Shown here one piece after another: positions 60,930-64,000 of a DNA stretch of 64,000 nt. Position 1 is the stretch's first letter; each line of letters opens with the position of its first letter. The position numbers and the translations under genes were made by a program. Location of the stretch: contig JAIXMN010000007.1 of assembly GCA_025716815.1 (NCBI GenBank), positions 1,195,501 to 1,259,500 of the forward strand. Direction: 5' to 3'. The stretch comes from Dichotomocladium elegans. Taxonomy: Eukaryota > Mucoromycota > Mucoromycetes > Mucorales > Lichtheimiaceae. Below the pieces are notes generated by a model. That model was given only the letters and a program-made list of their open reading frames with translations. It made no database searches and had not been told where the DNA came from.

Positions 60930-61565
60930 GGCAGAAGAAAAAAGACAAGGAAGAAAATTAATGTTTGCAAAACGATATTTTTTCCGTCTCTTTATGCACA
61001 TATCCATAAAAGGCAAATGCTTTCTCCTTCCCGTTTTTGTTCACCATGACAACAGCCGCCGCATTGACGTAGAGTCCTCTCTGGGAATTGCATTTCAAAC
61101 CAAACCAGACTGGCCGGCTCCATTCTTTCATCGCTACCGCTCTTGGTATGTACATACATACTCCCCCTCCCCGCCCCCTCCCCACGCCGTGCGGTTGTCT
61201 TGATCATCGTTACTACCATAGATGACCGTACTATTATTTTTGCGCATGTGTCGGGGATCCAATTGCTCATTTCCTAATTCCAATGGTTGTGCAACAAAAA
61301 GGACATTTTTTTTTTACTTTGCTCATAGCCAATGTTATTATGCATGAGCAAAGCACGACGTGGGCACACGCTTGTATTAATTATATAGTATTCCATTCAA
61401 GCAATACTCATACTTCGCAGTAGACTATTTGACAAATCCACGGAGGTCGCCAATAAGAATCTGATTGCAAGCCATTTTAAAACCTAGGTATTAAGGTATC
61501 CTCGTCCAATAGCTATTCTCTCTTGTTCTTGCTTTTTACAAATGAACCAAAATGGCTTCATAAAA
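60930..61565. other. Intergenic, upstream of the light chain gene
   Basis: No supported gene; a CT run (60880-60898) lies in the first intron nearby and C-rich tracts near 61163-61188. Confidence 0.45.
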
Positions 61566-62300
61566 TTTGTCGCATGCATAAGAAGGCCGTAGACATACCC
61601 GTTAGTCAACAGAAAATATCAGTCCCCTTCTTACTCTATAACTTACCCCGAAGGTAGTTATGTGTGTGCCAGCGGTAACAGTGGCGGAAGGGTTGGAGAA
61701 AGGAACGAGAAGGGGCGACGACGGACCAACAGCAGAAGCAGACAAAGACAAAAGCACCTCGACGAAGCCCTGGTGGGAGACCTGCCTGGGTAAATCCAAA
61801 CCACGGTTCCACCCAAAGCCCATATCCTCTCCTCTCGAGACACTTGAACTAGGCTGATATCGTTATCTACAGAGGGATCCGGGATATTAGTAGATTTGCA
61901 AAATGGAACCAGTGTAGCCTATTGCGCCTTACTTTGCTCTTGACAACTGACCAAAGCTGCTCAATCGGATTGGGTTCAGACGAGTATGGTCGAAGATAAA
62001 CACACCGATATCCTCGAGACTCGATGTGTTTAGCGATATCCCCAGCCTTATGGATAGCTGCACTATCCATTGCCAAATAATGGCCCTTCATATATTCATG
62101 CTTATCCATCTCGTCCATCGTAGCCTTACGGAAACTGAGATAATGTCTAGTTATCAACAACAAGCCCTACAGGGCATAATGTTCAACTGGCTTCTGCGTT
62201 ATCTGATGGTGCAGTCGGACGCACTGTCGTTGGTGCCATTGCAGGCGTAAGGAAGAGGCATTTCTCATCAACTATGATAACCGTACAAAAGAAACCATCA
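61566..62300 (-). mobile_element. IS630/Tc1-type transposon relic, copy C
   Basis: The best preserved DDE end of the three copies. The frame 62163-61867 encodes MDSAAIHKAGDIAKHIESRG, then YLRPYSSEPNPIEQLWSVV, the second Asp and the final Glu of a DDE transposase (compare MDNAPIH and PPYSPELNPIEQFW in related fungal elements). The rest of the transposase is missing or unrecognisable, so it is truncated. The outer 300 bp (61566-61870) again carry the shared frame MGFGWNRGLDLP. The right limit is uncertain. Confidence 0.8.
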
Positions 62301-62500
62301 TTCTAAATCCAAGGTGATAGGTTGCGCTTCTTTGCGTTTCAGCCTTTTTCTACAGAAGACGAAAGAAGCGTGCATTATATCATCCCCAAAAGGCAGGGCA
62401 ATCGCAGCCTTGTAAGCAAACTCTTCATGCTGCAAATGAGCGTGTAAATAATGTTTACTATTCTCTGTCCAATCACAAATCCATCACCTGGAGGCTATGG
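62298..62500 (-). pseudogene. Coding-like fragment of unknown origin
   Basis: A minus-strand frame of about 65 codons, with no start codon, contains HEEFAYKAAIALPFGDD and ASFVFCRKRLKRKEAQP before a stop at 62298. It directly abuts transposon copy C and is not explained by it. It reads like real protein, but I recognise no family. Confidence 0.25.
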
Positions 62501-64000
62501 AAAGCTCGCAAGTCTGGAGCCAATGATCATATTCACAGTGCAAGCCTACCTCCTCAGCAAACTGCCCTAAACCCTGTCAAGCCCGATAGTGGCTGAGCTA
62601 ATGTAACGTCGAACCTGGAAGCCGCAGCAAAGCGTGTCGCATGTATAGCTTTCAAAGGAAAGCCGCCACGACTCTTTACCCACTACAGTATCCGTCGCTT
62701 AAAAGGTCCCACAAAATGGAAAGCAATAAAGTGATTTTTCAGTCAAGTAGTAATAGTACATAACACGTCAACTTACACTCAGTGATTCAGGAAAAGAAGA
62801 CAAGGCGGGCTACATTGGGAAAGCGCGTAAAGCACAGACAGGAGAAATATACACGCCAGGATGGCAGGGTTAAGGTAACTATAGCAGCAACCTTTATCTT
62901 CCGCGTCGCTTGGAAGTGGGATATCTTCGAGCCATAAAAGACAACAGATGTAGGATTCCAATAGATCTGTATAGCGCCCAGGGCCATGGGGGGGTCAGTG
63001 AAATAGATAAAGAAAAAGAGGCTGCCCCAAGCACTCGAGCGGATTTACGTCCCCAGAACCAATACATCATAATCGACGAGCTTGGCGACGCTATATCCAC
63101 AAAGAATAACACGACTTCTGTGTGTTAGATGCATGCATGCATGCATCTCGATGTTTCGCACCATCATCCTTCACACATATTGCGAGGGAAACATTGCACG
63201 ATAACATCTCAGACGACGACAGGACATCCTTCCATAGTACATTATAACGTCATTCCAGTAAGAGAAGTCATGCCGTTCTTTCTTTCCTTGGTATGAGCCG
63301 AGACAAAATCCCCTTCGGCATATGGTTGTTAATGTCATAAGCACGTAGACATTTGCCACACATGTCCTCCCGCTTCTTCATGTGTGGCTTTGATTCATTA
63401 TTGCAAATATCCAGTTAGATCCCTGCTATTACACAAGTCTTTACATAATCTATCACTATCAAATTGCATTTCCCTAAAAGTCGACCTATCTTGCAATAAT
63501 AAACAATCGGTCTGTTTGGTATCTTTTGTGATTCTACCTTGCTTCCTACCAATTCCTCGACCTTGGTCGTTTTGTTTCTCTTGTCTCTGTCTTGTGCTTG
63601 CCCTCCCCCCCCAAAAAAAGCATCTAGTACCTCTTGCCTTGTCCGATCTCTCTTGTCTTGTGCAACCTACCCGTTTGCCCAGCGACCTAACATTTATAAT
63701 TATATATGTGTATGAAGGACGCAAAATTCTGCACGGAAAACCTCAGTACAGTAGTAAATGTGCCCGGATATTATGGAAATAATTGCATTGGACAGATACT
63801 GACAACCCACGTGACTTGTCATGCTTTATTTGTAGGGAGGGGGGCTGTGTCCACAAAAAAAAAAATAGGTCATCAGAATGGCCAGTTCTGACACATAAAA
63901 GAGTACATAGCGCATTCTTCAAGCTCGGTCAAAAATGACCCTGCAAGATCAAATGGTCCCGGTTAATAAAGTCTATGGATACGACTAGCGTTACTATACC
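62501..64000. other. Gene-poor right end
   Basis: No supported gene. Short open frames on both strands (for example 62910-63128 and 63384-63782) show no family resemblance or splice context. A GCAT repeat lies at about 63130-63147. Confidence 0.4.

Noticed and set aside
63127..63150. GCAT repeat as a possible recombination or attachment site
   Set aside because: Simple short tandem repeat with no partner sequence or integrase nearby.

Overview
This window comes from a fungal nuclear genome, most likely an early-diverging fungus of the Mucoromycota. Genes are split by many short introns (mostly about 50-100 bp), lie on both strands and are densely packed. The gene content fits: a group X hybrid histidine kinase, a CSL (RBP-J type) transcription factor, a delta-8 sphingolipid desaturase, a myosin regulatory light chain, an STK19-type winged-helix protein and decayed IS630/Tc1-type transposons. 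I found no tRNA, rRNA or CRISPR array.

Layout. 1-4413: 3' part of a hybrid histidine kinase. 5.9-6.8 kb: Gcn4/CpcA-like bZIP activator with upstream ORFs and an exact TGAGTCA site. 7.1-8.4 kb (-): STK19 homologue. 9.4-10.3 kb: secreted acidic protein. 10.6-11.4 kb: ribosomal protein L12. 11.8-13.3 kb: transposon relic A. 14.5-24.3 kb: CSL factor, Spartan protease, DUF4112 protein, CsbD-like protein (-), MFS transporter, C2H2 factor. 25.5-31.1 kb: sphingolipid desaturase, Msc7-like aldehyde dehydrogenase, a small unknown protein, prenylated UBL3-like protein (-). 32.8-39.3 kb: allantoicase and a 15-exon DENN protein. 39.7-44.4 kb: EMI1-like protein (-) and an ERMP1-like M28 peptidase. 44.4-45.9 kb: transposon relic B. 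46.0-51.0 kb: phosphoacetylglucosamine mutase (-) and NCA2, divergent with 170 bp between start codons. 52.3-54.7 kb: kelch-repeat membrane protein. 56.5-59.7 kb: CUL4-type cullin. 60.2-60.9 kb (-): myosin regulatory light chain. From about 61.6 kb: transposon relic C and gene-poor DNA.

The genes do not form one pathway. Several touch DNA repair and replication-fork biology (STK19, Spartan, CUL4 and possibly the CsbD-like protein), and several act in nitrogen or amino-acid control (bZIP, allantoicase) or at the ER and endomembranes (desaturase, ERMP1, DENN, UBL3, Msc7). The clearest window-wide oddity is intron type: nine of about 117 introns I could model start with GC rather than GT, and all nine have the same GCAAGT donor. 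Exon boundaries were set by hand from reading frame, splice motifs and remembered family sequence; each multi-exon model has a total length divisible by three.
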